NCBI GenBank assembly: GCA_004562175.1
Contig: SFRS01000063.1
Span: 1 to 5,403, forward strand
Direction: 5' to 3'
Length of the DNA: 5,403 nt
Source of the DNA: a bacterium
GTDB lineage: Bacteria > Bacillota > Negativicutes > Acidaminococcales > Acidaminococcaceae
The position numbers and the translations under genes are program-made. Of the stretch, positions 4,657-5,403 are shown in pieces. The notes under the pieces were generated by a model, which did not search any database, had not been told where the DNA came from, and saw only the letters and a list, made by a program, of their open reading frames with translations. The number at the start of each line of letters is the position of its first letter. Within the stretch, counting starts at the first letter, position 1.

Positions 4657-5403
4657 TCATGCGCAGTTAAAACCAATAACCTTGGTTGCCGTATTTTGTG
4701 ACTTAGGCAGTATATCACTGGGGATATCAGCGGCGGTAAGAATACTGATGCTGTCCTTGTCCCAGCTTCTATCGCTGCCTTCATCATATATGCGCAAGGA
4801 TTGCTGCATAATCATTTGCTCCAGCAGATTACGCACGAAGCGTCCATTGCCGAAGTCATTTTGTTTAGCAGCCTGCTTGAAAATCTCAAGGGCTTTGGCC
4901 TTGGCACCATTGCTAAGGTTATAGGCTCTTTCTTTTAGCATCAGCTCTAGGATATCAAGGAGCTCCTTGGCATTGTAATCAGGAAATTCTAGGTGAAAGC
5001 CGATGCGGCTACGCAAGCCTTCATTGGCATCCAAGAATCTTTGCATGGGCTTTGGATAGCCCGCAAAGATTACAACGGTATTTTCGCGGTTATTTTCCAT
5101 TTCCTGGACTATTGTGTTGATAGCTTCATCACCATAATGACCGCGATAGCCATCAACAAGAGAGTAGGCCTCATCAATGAAGAGCACACCGCCTTTGGCT
5201 CTCTCAAAGGCTTTCTTGACTTTGACTGCTGTGTGGCCAAGATACTGGCCTACTAGGTCAGCACGACCACATTCAATAAAGGTAGGAGCATCAGTGATGC
5301 CTTCTTTGGCAAAGATTTGAGCCAGCAGGCGGGCAACGGTGGTTTTGGCAGTGCCGGGGTTACCGGTAAACAGCATGTGCCTAGAAAACCCCATTTTATC
5401 AAG
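4657..5403 (-). CDS. CbbX/SpoVK-type AAA+ ATPase, N-terminus beyond the window
   Basis: This is the C-terminal 248 residues of a AAA+ ATPase of the CbxX/CfxQ (CbbX)/SpoVK group, which typically form hexameric remodelling machines. The frame stays open to the right edge and the edge begins only a few residues before the HMLFTGNPGTAKTT Walker A, so the N-terminal part is missing. The ATG at 5392-5394 lies inside the fold and is not a credible start. Counting from that Met, Walker A is 11-18, Walker B GGVLFIDEAYSL 68-79, sensor 1 region VVIFAGYP 107-114, arginine finger region GLRSRIGFHLEFPDY 126-140 and sensor 2 GNGRFVRNLLEQ 182-193. Walker A has Ala in place of the second Gly (GNPGTAKT). A C-terminal extension after about residue 200 ends TKVIGFNCA. 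The target protein is unknown; the next gene encodes an RNase J-like hydrolase. Sporulation or Rubisco roles should not be assumed. Confidence 0.88.
   Translation of the reverse strand, partial: LDKMGFSRHMLFTGNPGTAKTTVARLLAQIFAKEGITDAPTFIECGRADLVGQYLGHTAVKVKKAFERAKGGVLFIDEAYSLVDGYRGHYGDEAINTIVQEMENNRENTVVIFAGYPKPMQRFLDANEGLRSRIGFHLEFPDYNAKELLDILELMLKERAYNLSNGAKAKALEIFKQAAKQNDFGNGRFVRNLLEQMIMQQSLRIYDEGSDRSWDKDSISILTAADIPSDILPKSQNTATKVIGFNCA

Noticed and set aside
5392..5394. ATG at the right edge as the real start of the AAA+ protein
   Set aside because: The frame remains open upstream to the window edge, and this Met lies only 10 residues before the P-loop, leaving no room for the N-terminal part seen in the family.
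1..5403. CRISPR array, insertion sequence, tRNA, rRNA or prophage remnants
   Set aside because: No regularly spaced repeats, transposase or integrase motifs, terminal inverted repeats or RNA gene signatures are visible on either strand.

Overview
The window looks like bacterial chromosome from a low-to-mid GC Firmicute, most likely of the class Negativicutes. The main reason is the PLP decarboxylase at 2144-3313: as I remember that family, it most resembles the bifunctional lysine/ornithine decarboxylase of Selenomonas ruminantium. A LivG-LivF branched-chain amino acid transporter followed by a CBS-ACT protein and a DUF951 protein also fits that group. Genus is not resolvable by eye. No mobile element, CRISPR array, tRNA or rRNA is visible.

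Region 1 (1-1930, + strand) is the tail of an amino acid transport operon. It holds the 3' end of livG, then livF (TAATG overlap), a two-CBS plus ACT-domain protein 17 nt later, and a small DUF951 protein joined to it by an ATGA overlap. A rho-independent terminator at 1890-1930 closes the unit. The tight packing suggests co-expression, and the ACT domain is a plausible amino acid sensor for the transport module.

Region 2 (1931-3371, + strand) is a single-gene unit. A roughly 210-nt spacer carries three 10-bp tandem repeats (1982-2011) and an extended -10 promoter. The -35 and -10 boxes of this promoter lie inside a perfect 7-bp inverted repeat (2075-2103). It drives a lysine/ornithine decarboxylase-type gene, which ends at a strong 12-bp-stem terminator (3334-3371). 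In Negativicutes such enzymes make cadaverine or putrescine, which are known to be attached to peptidoglycan.

Region 3 (3380-5403, - strand) converges on region 2. It holds a CbbX/SpoVK-type AAA+ ATPase, cut by the right edge of the window, followed 62 nt downstream by an RNase J-like beta-CASP metallo-beta-lactamase protein that lacks the usual C-terminal RNase J domain. The role of this pair is unknown. It is the least explained part of the window.
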